Assembly: GCA_029060755.1 (NCBI GenBank)
Contig: JAIDTI010000088.1
Span: 1 to 41,408, forward strand
Direction of reading: 5' to 3'
Source of the DNA: Ruminococcus sp.
GTDB lineage: Bacteria; Bacillota; Clostridia; Oscillospirales; Ruminococcaceae
DNA length: 41,408 bases
Positions within the stretch are counted from its first letter, which is position 1, and every line of letters starts with the position of its first letter. The notes beneath the pieces are model-generated. The model was not told the DNA's origin. It saw only the letters and a list, made by a program, of their open reading frames with translations, and made no database searches. The position numbers and the translations under genes were made by a program. Shown piece after piece: positions 1 to 5,581 of the stretch.

Positions 1-5
1 TAACC

Positions 6-34
6 ATTATATCACATTATTTTTGATTTGTCAA
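6..34 (-). promoter_or_regulatory. Sigma-A promoter (P2) reading off the left edge
   Basis: On the minus strand, TTGACA (29-34) and TATAAT (6-11) are separated by exactly 17 nt. Both hexamers match the consensus perfectly. The A/T tracts upstream (about 35-66) resemble an UP element. Transcription would start about at the window edge, so its gene lies outside. Such perfect promoters usually serve rRNA or tRNA operons. Confidence 0.8.
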
Positions 35-106
35 GTACTTTTTCAAACTTTTTTCAAAAAATTTTTCGTGACATTTCGTTTCGCTCTCTCGTCCGACAGC
101 TTTATT

Positions 107-135
107 ATTATATCACGTATTTCTACATTTGTCAA
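107..135 (-). promoter_or_regulatory. Sigma-A promoter (P1), tandem with the one at 6-34
   Basis: A second perfect minus-strand TTGACA (130-135), 17-nt spacer and TATAAT (107-112) lies 101 bp upstream of the first. Positions 1-187 hold no gene: only these two promoters, A/T tracts and a GC-richer piece (about 70-100) that would be the P1 leader. A weaker TTGACA lies at 177-182 with a TATGAT only 15 nt away, which I do not count. Confidence 0.75.
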
Positions 136-187
136 GTAAAAAAACACATATAAAAATCATATTTTTTTGTAGGTTTTGTCAACAACA

Positions 188-217
188 AAATAAGCACAGC
201 ATTTAAGCCGTGCTTAT
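188..217 (-). terminator. Hairpin terminator after the small Cys-rich gene
   Basis: Read on the minus strand, AAATAAGCAC pairs with GTGCTTATTT around a short internal mismatch and loop, followed by a T-rich stretch. It begins directly after the stop codon of the 58-aa gene. Confidence 0.55.
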
Positions 218-218
218 T

Positions 219-395
219 TCACCATTCATAATCATTATAATTGTCATCATCTTCATAGTCGGAGCCATCACAATAATACGGACAATCTTCAGCCGATGTG
301 CCTGGCATAACTGGAACTTGTCTTATCTCACAAAATCCAGCCATAAACGGATTGTTACTTCCATCAAAATTTTCACATGAACGACAGCAACTCAT
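219..395 (-). CDS. Small Cys-rich acidic protein, unknown function (58 aa)
   Basis: This unrecognised short gene starts with ATG at 395, placed after an AGGAGG-type ribosome site (401-408). It has its own excellent promoter (467-495) and a hairpin terminator. The product carries six cysteines (C3, C4, C7, C22, C38, C42) in metal-site-like pairs, e.g. CCRSC near the start and CPYYC at 38-42, then an Asp/Tyr/Asn-rich acidic tail. It has no signal peptide or membrane segment. It is divergent from the XRE regulator at 546. A zinc or iron-sulfur binding miniprotein is possible, but this is inference from cysteine spacing only. Complete signals on both sides make it very likely a real gene. Confidence 0.65.
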   Translation of the reverse strand: MSCCRSCENFDGSNNPFMAGFCEIRQVPVMPGTSAEDCPYYCDGSDYEDDDNYNDYEW

Positions 396-466
396 AACAC
401 TAACCTCCTTATAAAATATTAACTTGAATATCTTTCAAATGCTGAAAAATCTTCTTGTCAAATATT

Positions 467-495
467 AGTATACCATAGTATTTTGAATTTGTCAA
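467..495 (-). promoter_or_regulatory. Sigma-A promoter for the 58-aa Cys-rich gene
   Basis: On the minus strand, TTGACA (490-495), a 17-nt spacer and TATACT (467-472) precede the gene at 395 by about 65 nt of leader. The -35 box overlaps the weaker -35 of the divergent XRE promoter. Confidence 0.8.
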
Positions 496-518
496 GTATT
501 ATTTTACAATAGTATTGT
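489..518 (+). promoter_or_regulatory. Probable promoter of the XRE regulator at 546
   Basis: TTGTCA (489-494), an 18-nt spacer and TATTGT (513-518) precede the regulator. The match is moderate. The -10 box is buried in the inverted repeat at 502-522, as expected for an autorepressed gene. Confidence 0.45.
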
Positions 519-522
519 AAAA
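502..522. promoter_or_regulatory. Perfect 9-bp inverted repeat, likely XRE operator
   Basis: TTTTACAAT and ATTGTAAAA flank a 3-nt centre (AGT), forming a 21-bp operator-like palindrome. It covers the -10 region of the XRE gene and sits just upstream of the -35 box of the divergent Cys-rich gene. Bound protein could therefore repress one promoter and leave or help the other. Confidence 0.6.
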
Positions 523-545
523 TTTGACTTCGGAGGTATATTATT

Positions 546-824
546 ATGTTTTATGAACGTATAAGAGAATTAAGAAGTTCTCTTGGAATAAATCAGGTTG
601 AGTTTGGCAAGAAGCTCAATGTTACAAAACAGTGCATAAGCAACTGGGAAAATGGCAATATTCAGCCGTCAATTGATATGCTGATAAGAATCTGTTCTGT
701 TTTTAATGTCAGTGCAGATTATCTTCTTGGACTGAAAAACGAATGTTCGCTTGATGTGTCAGGACTTTCAAGTGAAAAAATTTTGCACATTCAGCATATT
801 ATAAATGATATAAAAAACTGTTGA
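546..824 (+). CDS. XRE-family helix-turn-helix regulator (92 aa)
   Basis: A small cytosolic DNA-binding protein with a Cro/CI-type HTH across about residues 5-62 (RIRELRSSLGINQVEFGKKL then ISNWENG as recognition helix region) and a short C-terminal tail of about 30 residues without a sensor domain. ATG at 546 follows GGAGG (532-536). A perfect inverted repeat in its own promoter suggests autoregulation. It is divergent from the 58-aa Cys-rich gene, its most likely second target. A terminator follows at 832. Family assignment is firm; targets are inferred from position. Confidence 0.9.
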   Translation: MFYERIRELRSSLGINQVEFGKKLNVTKQCISNWENGNIQPSIDMLIRICSVFNVSADYLLGLKNECSLDVSGLSSEKILHIQHIINDIKNC

Positions 825-831
825 AATAATA

Positions 832-860
832 AAAGCGACCCTGATAAAAGTCGCTTTTTG
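832..860. terminator. Bidirectional terminator between XRE and NYN genes
   Basis: AAAGCGAC (832-839) pairs with GTCGCTTT (850-857), followed by T residues on the plus strand and preceded by A residues that serve as the tail on the minus strand. It separates two convergent genes. Confidence 0.75.
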
Positions 861-862
861 TG

Positions 863-1768
863 TTATTTTTTTAGCACAACATTATTATTGCTGATTTTAA
901 ATCCCGATAAATTCTCAATAAATCGGCTGAATTTTGAGTAACCGTATGTTTTCACGTCAAAATCAGGTACTTTCAGACAAAGCTGTTTTTTCAGTTCACC
1001 AAGATTATAACCCTTTTTACCACCGCTTCTGACAATTGACGATAAAATGCCCTCAACTTTCTGCAAATCAGTTTCCTTTGATTTTTGAGAAACAAGAATA
1101 CTGCTTCCGACCTGACGAAAATTCAAGCAGTCAAAATCCTTGAGGAACTGGGAAAATTTTGAATATCCATAATTTCTCACATCAAAATCGGGATAACGTC
1201 CTTGCAGACGGCTTCCAAGTTCACCTATGTTTATTTCTTCCTCTAAATTGGCATTTTCGGCTATAATTCGTATGATTGCAGATTCAAGCGTTTTCATTTC
1301 GACTTTATCACTGTCATTCGTCTGCACCTCTTCTTCTGCAAGAACTTCCAGATATTTAAACAGATTGCAGGCTGTACTGAATGGTTTCGGAGTTTTTTTC
1401 TCACCCATGCCGATTACGTGCTTGCCTGATTCACGCAGGCGAATTGCAAGTCTTGTGAAATCGCTGTCACTGGAGACAATACAGAATCCGTCCGCATTAT
1501 TTGAGTAAAGAATATCCATAGCATCAATAATCATAGCGGAATCGGTTGCATTTTTGCCTGTTGTATAGCTGTACTGCTGAACAGGAGTTATAGCATTGTC
1601 AAGAGCCATATTTTTCCAGCCTGCAAGATTGGTGCGGGTCCAGTCGCCGTAAACACGCTTATAAGTAGCTATGCCGTAGTTTGAAAGTTCGTCAAGAATA
1701 TTTTTTGTGTATTTCGGTGCAACGTTGTCCGCATCAATCAATACAGCATATCGCATTTCATTTTCCAT
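863..1768 (-). CDS. NYN-domain (LabA/DUF88-type) putative nuclease with two LOTUS domains
   Basis: Residues 5-140 form an NYN/PIN-like fold with the expected acidic residues: D12 and D14 in LIDADN, D76, and D101/D103 in SSDSDF. NYN proteins are metal-dependent RNases or RNA-processing factors. The remainder holds two OST-HTH/LOTUS modules, about 155-235 and 236-301, each ending in a repeated pattern (VRNYGYSKFSQFL and VKTYGYSKFSRFI). LOTUS domains bind RNA, often G-rich or structured, so an RNA-targeting role is likely; the substrate is unknown. ATG at 1768 follows an AGAGGTGA ribosome site. It follows the GNAT gene by 30 nt and ends at the terminator at 832. Full-length, no signal peptide. 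Confidence 0.88.
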   Translation of the reverse strand: MENEMRYAVLIDADNVAPKYTKNILDELSNYGIATYKRVYGDWTRTNLAGWKNMALDNAITPVQQYSYTTGKNATDSAMIIDAMDILYSNNADGFCIVSSDSDFTRLAIRLRESGKHVIGMGEKKTPKPFSTACNLFKYLEVLAEEEVQTNDSDKVEMKTLESAIIRIIAENANLEEEINIGELGSRLQGRYPDFDVRNYGYSKFSQFLKDFDCLNFRQVGSSILVSQKSKETDLQKVEGILSSIVRSGGKKGYNLGELKKQLCLKVPDFDVKTYGYSKFSRFIENLSGFKISNNNVVLKK

Positions 1769-1798
1769 AATTCACCTCTTTCTGTTGATATAAAAATT

Positions 1799-2269
1799 TC
1801 ACTTTAAATTAAGAACCATAAATACATCTGAACGCACACTTGAATTATATTTTTCAGTATCAACAAAACCTGTTCTGCGATATAAAGCGATTGCTTTTTT
1901 ACTTGTTGACAAAGAATCCAAATACATTTTACTATAGCCATACTCTTTCGCATAGTCCACAGCTTTTAAGAGCAGACGTTTTCCGTGACCCATACCATGA
2001 TATTTTTGCAGAAGATAGAGTGATTTCAATTCACAATTCATTGTATTTAATTCGCTGACTGCAACTACACCAATAATATTTTCGCTGTCAAACATACACC
2101 AGAATTTTTTGAAATGATTCTGAATATCAAGATAATAACTATGCCGACCATTAATATCTAAAGTTCTGTCCGATTCAGGCAAACATTTTTCTAAAAATTC
2201 TATTAAAAGAGATTCAAAAGTTTTGTTATATTCTGTCAGTTCAAATGATTTCTTCATTTCCACTTCCAT
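1799..2269 (-). CDS. GNAT-family N-acetyltransferase (156 aa)
   Basis: A single-domain acetyl-CoA-dependent N-acetyltransferase. The acetyl-CoA loop is seen as QKYHGMGHGKRLL (about residues 88-100), followed by the typical C-terminal LYRRTGFVDTE strand-helix. The acceptor cannot be told from sequence. ATG at 2269 has an AGAGG site 7 nt upstream, inside the end of the TfoX-like gene, so the two overlap by 29 nt and are probably translationally coupled. An in-frame ATG at 2257 is a less likely alternative start. It probably shares a transcript with the NYN gene downstream. Confidence 0.88.
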   Translation of the reverse strand: MEVEMKKSFELTEYNKTFESLLIEFLEKCLPESDRTLDINGRHSYYLDIQNHFKKFWCMFDSENIIGVVAVSELNTMNCELKSLYLLQKYHGMGHGKRLLLKAVDYAKEYGYSKMYLDSLSTSKKAIALYRRTGFVDTEKYNSSVRSDVFMVLNLK

Positions 2270-2588
2270 AAGTCAACCTCTTTTTCTTAATTTCAGGTAA
2301 TTCTTCCACTACAGCATTAAGTAAAACTGCAAGAAACTGCCTGTCGTCAACATTTTTAACAAGTAGCATTTCCTTTGCATTTTCGTAAGGAAGTTCCAAC
2401 GGAGCATCAGGCATTAAATTTCTTGCGGATTTTGTCAGCTTTACAAGAAATCTGTCGTCATAGATTCCGCCGATAACTTTATCTTTATAATATATGATGT
2501 ATTCGCCCATCATTTTATGGCTTCTGACATTTTCAATTCCCGAAAGCTGTTCCATGATAAAATCGTAGTATTCTTTAGATGTCGCCAT
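2241..2588 (-). CDS. TfoX/Sxy N-terminal domain protein (115 aa)
   Basis: The chain matches the TfoX N-terminal domain, with the characteristic SHKMMGEYIIYYKDKVIGGIYDDR-type core early on and the APLELPYENAKEM region after it. In gamma-proteobacteria this domain belongs to competence regulators; in Firmicutes stand-alone copies have no proven role. I start it at ATG 2588 (MATSKEYY); an in-frame TTG at 2603 would add five residues but has no better ribosome site. The last 11 residues arise from overlap with the GNAT gene and are not part of the domain. It lies directly behind the tRNA terminator with no clear promoter of its own. Confidence 0.8.
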   Translation of the reverse strand: MATSKEYYDFIMEQLSGIENVRSHKMMGEYIIYYKDKVIGGIYDDRFLVKLTKSARNLMPDAPLELPYENAKEMLLVKNVDDRQFLAVLLNAVVEELPEIKKKRLTYGSGNEEII

Positions 2589-2623
2589 ATCTTCACCGTC
2601 CAAAAATATTAATCTGAATATAA

Positions 2624-2656
2624 AGAAAAAATCCCGAAACTATTGCTTCGGGATTC
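2624..2656 (-). terminator. Rho-independent terminator of the tRNA operon
   Basis: ATCCCGAA (2631-2638) pairs with TTCGGGAT (2647-2654); on the minus strand the stem is followed by a run of T residues. It lies 34 nt after the CCA end of tRNA-Gly. Confidence 0.85.
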
Positions 2657-2687
2657 AAATAATACCAAGGTTATTACCCCAGTACTT

Positions 2688-2763
2688 TGGAGCGGATTAC
2701 GAGGCTCGAACTCGCTACCTCCACCTTGGCAAGGTGGCGCTCTACCAGATGAGCTAAATCCGC
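2688..2763 (-). tRNA. tRNA-Gly (anticodon GCC)
   Basis: A complete 76-nt cloverleaf with CCA encoded (2688-2690). The acceptor stem is GCGGATT/AATCCGC, the anticodon stem CCACC/GGTGG around TTGCCAA, and the T-arm carries GTTCGAGCC. It is last of four tRNAs read leftward. Confidence 0.96.
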
Positions 2764-2802
2764 ATTTAGTAAAGAATACAATCAATATAATCGTATTCTT
2801 TA

Positions 2803-2878
<76 letters not shown>

Positions 2879-2883
2879 AAAAA

Positions 2884-2960
2884 TGGCGACCCGGATGAGG
2901 CTCGAACTCACGACCTCTAGCGTGACAGGCTAGCGTTCTAACCAACTGAACTACCGGGCC
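2884..2960 (-). tRNA. tRNA-Asp (anticodon GTC)
   Basis: A complete 77-nt cloverleaf with CCA encoded (2884-2886). The acceptor is GGCCCGG/CCGGGTC with one G-T, the anticodon stem CTAGC/GCTAG around CTGTCAC, and the T-arm has GAGTTCGAGCC. Only 5 nt separate it from tRNA-Phe. Confidence 0.96.
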
Positions 2961-2964
2961 ATTG

Positions 2965-3040
2965 TGGTGGGGACTACAGGGCTCGAACCTGTGACCCTCT
3001 GCTTGTAAGGCAGATGCTCTCCCAGCTGAGCTAAACCCCC
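2965..3040 (-). tRNA. tRNA-Val (anticodon TAC)
   Basis: A complete 76-nt cloverleaf with CCA encoded (2965-2967). The anticodon stem is TCTGC/GCAGA around CTTACAA and the T-arm has GGTTCGAGCCC. It is first in the operon, about 58 nt after the -10 box at 3098. Confidence 0.96.
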
Positions 3041-3097
3041 ACATAGCCATTTTATTTTTGTCGTTCAGTTTTCATCTTACCCCTGACGACGTATATT

Positions 3098-3126
3098 ATT
3101 ATATCACACTTTTTTTGATTTGTCAA
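3098..3126 (-). promoter_or_regulatory. Perfect sigma-A promoter of the four-tRNA operon
   Basis: TTGACA (3121-3126), 17 nt, TATAAT (3098-3103) on the minus strand. Phased A/T tracts (about 3127-3165) precede the -35 box like an UP element. The layout matches the two promoters at the left edge almost base for base around both boxes. The 204 bp between tRNA-Val and the XRE gene stop (3041-3244) hold only this promoter, its tracts and the 58-bp repeat. Confidence 0.9.
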
Positions 3127-3189
3127 GTGTTTTTTGAAAATTTTTCAAAAATTTTTTTTCAAGCAATTTTCCCCTGTATTTCGGCAAAA

Positions 3190-3247
3190 ATCAGCAGTTC
3201 CCGAAAGAAAAATTCAGGAACACTGAAATATTTTTTATATTTAACTA
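3190..3247 (-). repeat. 58-bp repeat, copy 1, at the 3' end of the XRE gene
   Basis: This stretch matches 4446-4503 at 54 of 58 positions without a gap. It includes the stop codon of the XRE gene (3245-3247). On the minus strand it contains an imperfect hairpin (GTTCC against GGAAC region) followed in this copy by TTTTT, so it may act as a terminator. Confidence 0.8.
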
Positions 3248-3481
3248 TTTTTCTACATCAAATATATCATCATAACTTACATTCAAAATTTTCTTTATTA
3301 AAATAACTTCATCATGATAGAGATGCCTTTGACCTACTTCAATTTTTGCAATTGCACTCCTTGTAATGTCACAACCGTTTATCTGTAATTTTGTTGCAAG
3401 CTGTTCCTGAGTCATGTTTATATTTTCTCTTAAAATTCTTATATTATTTCCTACTTTATTTTCAATCTTTTTGTTCATCAT
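3245..3481 (-). CDS. XRE-family helix-turn-helix regulator (78 aa)
   Basis: The protein is almost entirely a Cro/CI-type HTH: NNIRILRENINMTQEQLATK, then the recognition helix around ITRSAIAKIEVGQR, then YDDIFDVEK at the end. ATG at 3481 fits the GAAAGGA ribosome site; an in-frame TTG at 3487 sits too close to it. It is divergent from the 50-aa CxxC gene at 3597 and shares a palindrome-bearing intergenic region with it. Stand-alone HTH proteins of this size usually control themselves and a neighbour; that target is inferred. Confidence 0.88.
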   Translation of the reverse strand: MMNKKIENKVGNNIRILRENINMTQEQLATKLQINGCDITRSAIAKIEVGQRHLYHDEVILIKKILNVSYDDIFDVEK

Positions 3482-3523
3482 ATACAAATCCTTTCATATT
3501 TTTCTAAAATAATAAAAAAGTCC

Positions 3524-3551
3524 TTGACTTTATTATAGATTTGTATACAAT
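3524..3551 (+). promoter_or_regulatory. Promoter of the 50-aa CxxC gene
   Basis: TTGACT (3524-3529), 16-nt spacer, TACAAT (3546-3551). On the minus strand a TATAAT at 3532-3537 is the likely -10 of the divergent XRE gene, so the two promoters interlock. The minus -35 is poor. Confidence 0.6.
3541..3550. promoter_or_regulatory. Palindrome TTGTATACAA, candidate XRE operator
   Basis: A perfect 10-bp palindrome overlaps the -10 region of the rightward promoter. Its half TTTGTATA recurs on the minus strand right at the XRE ribosome site (3479-3488), which would fit autorepression. Confidence 0.4.
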
Positions 3552-3555
3552 AAAA

Positions 3556-3575
3556 TTGCACCTGTATAGGTGCAA
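3556..3575 (+). promoter_or_regulatory. 8-bp inverted repeat at the start of the CxxC mRNA
   Basis: TTGCACCT (3556-3563) and AGGTGCAA (3568-3575) flank a 4-nt loop exactly where transcription from 3524-3551 should begin. It could be an operator or a stabilising 5' hairpin. Confidence 0.5.
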
Positions 3576-3596
3576 AAATAAAAAGGAGGAAAAATC

Positions 3597-3749
3597 ATGC
3601 CAAAAGTTTTAAATCTTTTTATGAGCCTGCATTGTGAGCCCTATCCATATTGTGGTTATACCATTTTATTCATCACTGAATCAAAATTTGCATATTGTCG
3701 TGGTTGTCACAGAAATATTCGTGTTTATAATGGAACTCTTGCAGGCTAA
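3597..3749 (+). CDS. Small CxxC protein, unknown function (50 aa)
   Basis: This unrecognised short gene has a full set of signals: promoter at 3524, AAGGAGG (3582-3589) before ATG 3597, and a terminator at 3762. The product has four cysteines: C13 and C19 in an aromatic segment (HCEPYPYC) and C34/C37 (YCRGCHR), which is the arrangement of a small zinc ribbon. There is no signal peptide. It is divergent from the XRE gene at 3245, mirroring the Cys-rich gene/XRE pair at 219-824. The zinc-ribbon idea is inference; the open reading frame itself is well supported. Confidence 0.6.
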   Translation: MPKVLNLFMSLHCEPYPYCGYTILFITESKFAYCRGCHRNIRVYNGTLAG

Positions 3750-3761
3750 AAACACAAAGGG

Positions 3762-3793
3762 GGTGTGCAGATTAATGCACACCATTTTGTTTT
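3762..3793 (+). terminator. Terminator of the CxxC gene
   Basis: GGTGTGCA (3762-3769) pairs with TGCACACC (3776-3783), followed by the T-rich ATTTTGTTTT. It also separates the gene from the convergent SUKH gene. Confidence 0.75.
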
Positions 3794-3806
3794 ATATCTT
3801 AACATA

Positions 3807-4424
3807 TTATTTCCAAATTTCTGCTTCTTCAAATATAAGCGACCAATAAATATCAGCAAGTTCATTATAGTTTTTGCTTGTGATGATACTTTTATATTCA
3901 GGCAGAAGATAATCAAGATTATTTTTCCACTGTTCGCCCTCCAGTTCAGAGAAGTCATCATCATCAACAGCATACGAAACAACCGAAAGCATCATTACAT
4001 AAAGGAACTCGTCGAAATCCTTGCCAATAACATCGGGCAAATCGCAGGTATCGTGGACAAACATTATAACTTTCGGTTCGCCTGCTCCCTTTTCGTACAG
4101 AAAGCAGTAAAAATCGCCACCGCCATTCATAGCAAACGGAATCAGCCTGTATTTTTCGTCAAGCTTCTCGTCCATATCTTCTTCATGCCATTCAATCAGT
4201 TCATTCAGTCCATCAATATAATCAGGAATCTCATCAAAAAAAGCAGGTTCGGCATCACATGAAAGCATTAAAAAAGCTTTCGGGTTATTGAGATAATGTT
4301 CTCTATTTTCATTAAATTTCTCATGTCCGACCTCTACCCATTCCATAGCACCTGTTTCATAGATTTCATGAAACTTTTTCGGAAATTTCACATCAAGATT
4401 TTTTTCAAGTTCAGCTAAAGTCAT
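3807..4424 (-). CDS. SMI1/KNR4 (SUKH) family protein, copy 1, probable immunity protein
   Basis: The N-terminus (LEKNLDVKFPKKFHEIY) and the IPFAMNGGGDFYCFLYE core with the later GKDFDEFLYVMML helix fit the SMI1/KNR4, or SUKH, fold. Bacterial SUKH proteins are mostly cytosolic immunity proteins against polymorphic toxins. It is a paralogue of the next gene upstream (4497-5126): the first 22 residues are identical and the rest diverges, especially residues 27-80. It is 205 aa long with no signal peptide. ATG at 4424 has a weak AAGGAGA-like site. It is last of three immunity-type genes read leftward; no toxin gene is nearby. Immunity function is inferred from family and context. Confidence 0.8.
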   Translation of the reverse strand: MTLAELEKNLDVKFPKKFHEIYETGAMEWVEVGHEKFNENREHYLNNPKAFLMLSCDAEPAFFDEIPDYIDGLNELIEWHEEDMDEKLDEKYRLIPFAMNGGGDFYCFLYEKGAGEPKVIMFVHDTCDLPDVIGKDFDEFLYVMMLSVVSYAVDDDDFSELEGEQWKNNLDYLLPEYKSIITSKNYNELADIYWSLIFEEAEIWK

Positions 4425-4445
4425 AAAAATTCTCCTTATACAATC

Positions 4446-4503
4446 ATCAGCAGTTCCCGAAAGAAAAAATCGAAAACACTGAAATATTTTTTATATTTAA
4501 CTA
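4446..4503 (-). repeat. 58-bp repeat, copy 2, at the 3' end of the second SUKH gene
   Basis: 54 of 58 positions match 3190-3247; the four differences cluster in the hairpin loop side (4469-4474). The TAA stop of the upstream SUKH gene (4497-4499) lies inside it, in a different frame from the stop in copy 1, so the similarity is not due to shared protein sequence. No T run follows here. Confidence 0.8.
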
Positions 4504-5126
4504 AAAATTTCTATCTCTTCAAAATTCATTAACAAGTAAAATTTAAACAGTTCTTCAGAAGTGCTTTCTGTAATCTTCTCTGTAATCTTCTTTCTGTATT
4601 CAGGAAGAAGGTAGTTAAAATGATTTTTCCAATGTTCTCTCTCAAGTTCGAAAAAATCGTCATCAAAAGCGCAATCGGCAGCACATGAAAGCATCATTAT
4701 ATAAAGAAATTCATCAAAATCTTTTCCAATAATATCAGGGATATAACGTGTATTATAGTCAATCTTTACGATTTTCGGCTCGTCCGAACCTTTTTCGTAC
4801 ATAAAACAATAATAATCAAATTCGCCATTAAGTGCAAACGGAATAAATCTTAATTTTTTGTCAAGTTTCACATTCATAAGATTTTCATGAAATTCAATAG
4901 TTTCATTAAGTTTCTCAATATATTCAGGAATACTATTAAAGCAAATAGGGAAAATTTCACCAGAAAGAACAAAAAAAGTTTTAGGGTCATTGAGATAATG
5001 CTCTATGTTTTCATTGTATTTCTCGCCTTCGACCTCAAGCCATTCCATAGCACCAGTTTTATAGATTTCATGGAACTTTTTTGGGAATTTCACATCAAGA
5101 TTTTTTTCAAGTTCAGCTAAAGTCAT
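4497..5126 (-). CDS. SMI1/KNR4 (SUKH) family protein, copy 2, probable immunity protein
   Basis: A 209-aa paralogue of the 3807-4424 product, sharing an almost identical first 30 residues, IPFALNGEFDYYCFMYEKG in the core and GKDFDEFLYIMMLSCAADC later. The middle and C-terminal parts have diverged, as is common among immunity proteins tracking different toxins. It starts 13 nt after the CdiI-like gene and is followed by 72 nt containing the 58-bp repeat before copy 1, so all three are probably one transcript. Cytosolic, no membrane segment. Confidence 0.8.
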   Translation of the reverse strand: MTLAELEKNLDVKFPKKFHEIYKTGAMEWLEVEGEKYNENIEHYLNDPKTFFVLSGEIFPICFNSIPEYIEKLNETIEFHENLMNVKLDKKLRFIPFALNGEFDYYCFMYEKGSDEPKIVKIDYNTRYIPDIIGKDFDEFLYIMMLSCAADCAFDDDFFELEREHWKNHFNYLLPEYRKKITEKITESTSEELFKFYLLMNFEEIEIFS

Positions 5127-5139
5127 GAAAATTATCCTT

Positions 5140-5526
5140 TCATTCCCAGTTTACCAGAAACTCTTTGTCAATAAATTCAGCACTTTGTATTTTCAGATAA
5201 TTCTTTTTAATAAGAACACGCATTTTTTCATACTCATTTTCATTGTCACTCCAGAATGACATTGGAAGATTAAGCACTGCATTCAGCAAATCGCCGTCAT
5301 AATATGTAACTTCCTGAAATATATCATCTTCCAAAGCATTTACAGCAACAGGAAGCAGATATTTTACACCAATCTTTTGAGTGATAAGCAGTCTTACTTC
5401 CTCAATGCTAAGCTGATTCAATGGCTTTTTCAGTGCATTTTGACTTGTTCTGACAACATATGAATCTATACCGCAATCCACACATTCTATATTTTCCAGT
5501 TCAGCAATTGATTTATCATTTAACAT
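5140..5526 (-). CDS. CdiI-like contact-dependent inhibition immunity protein (128 aa)
   Basis: The pattern of a short KSIAELE start, then KKPLNQLSIEEVRLLITQKI, GVKYLLPVAVNAL, YYDGDLLNAVL and a FW pair resembles a family annotated as contact-dependent growth inhibition immunity proteins, where the KPL..L..EE.R..I.Q..G..YL.P motif is typical. The partner toxin is not in the window. ATG at 5526 has an AAGGAAA site. It is first in the three-gene immunity run and sits just behind the hairpin that ends the fusion synthetase gene. Family recognition is by remembered motif only, so moderate confidence. Confidence 0.6.
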   Translation of the reverse strand: MLNDKSIAELENIECVDCGIDSYVVRTSQNALKKPLNQLSIEEVRLLITQKIGVKYLLPVAVNALEDDIFQEVTYYDGDLLNAVLNLPMSFWSDNENEYEKMRVLIKKNYLKIQSAEFIDKEFLVNWE

Positions 5527-5544
5527 AATATTTTCCTTTATGAA

Positions 5545-5574
5545 AATCAGTCGCAGATTACTCCACGACTGATT
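5545..5574 (-). terminator. Hairpin after the fusion synthetase gene
   Basis: AATCAGTCG (5545-5553) pairs perfectly with CGACTGATT (5566-5574) around a 12-nt loop. On the minus strand only TT follows, so termination may be partial and the immunity genes may be reached by readthrough. Confidence 0.5.
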
Positions 5575-5581
5575 AAATTAA

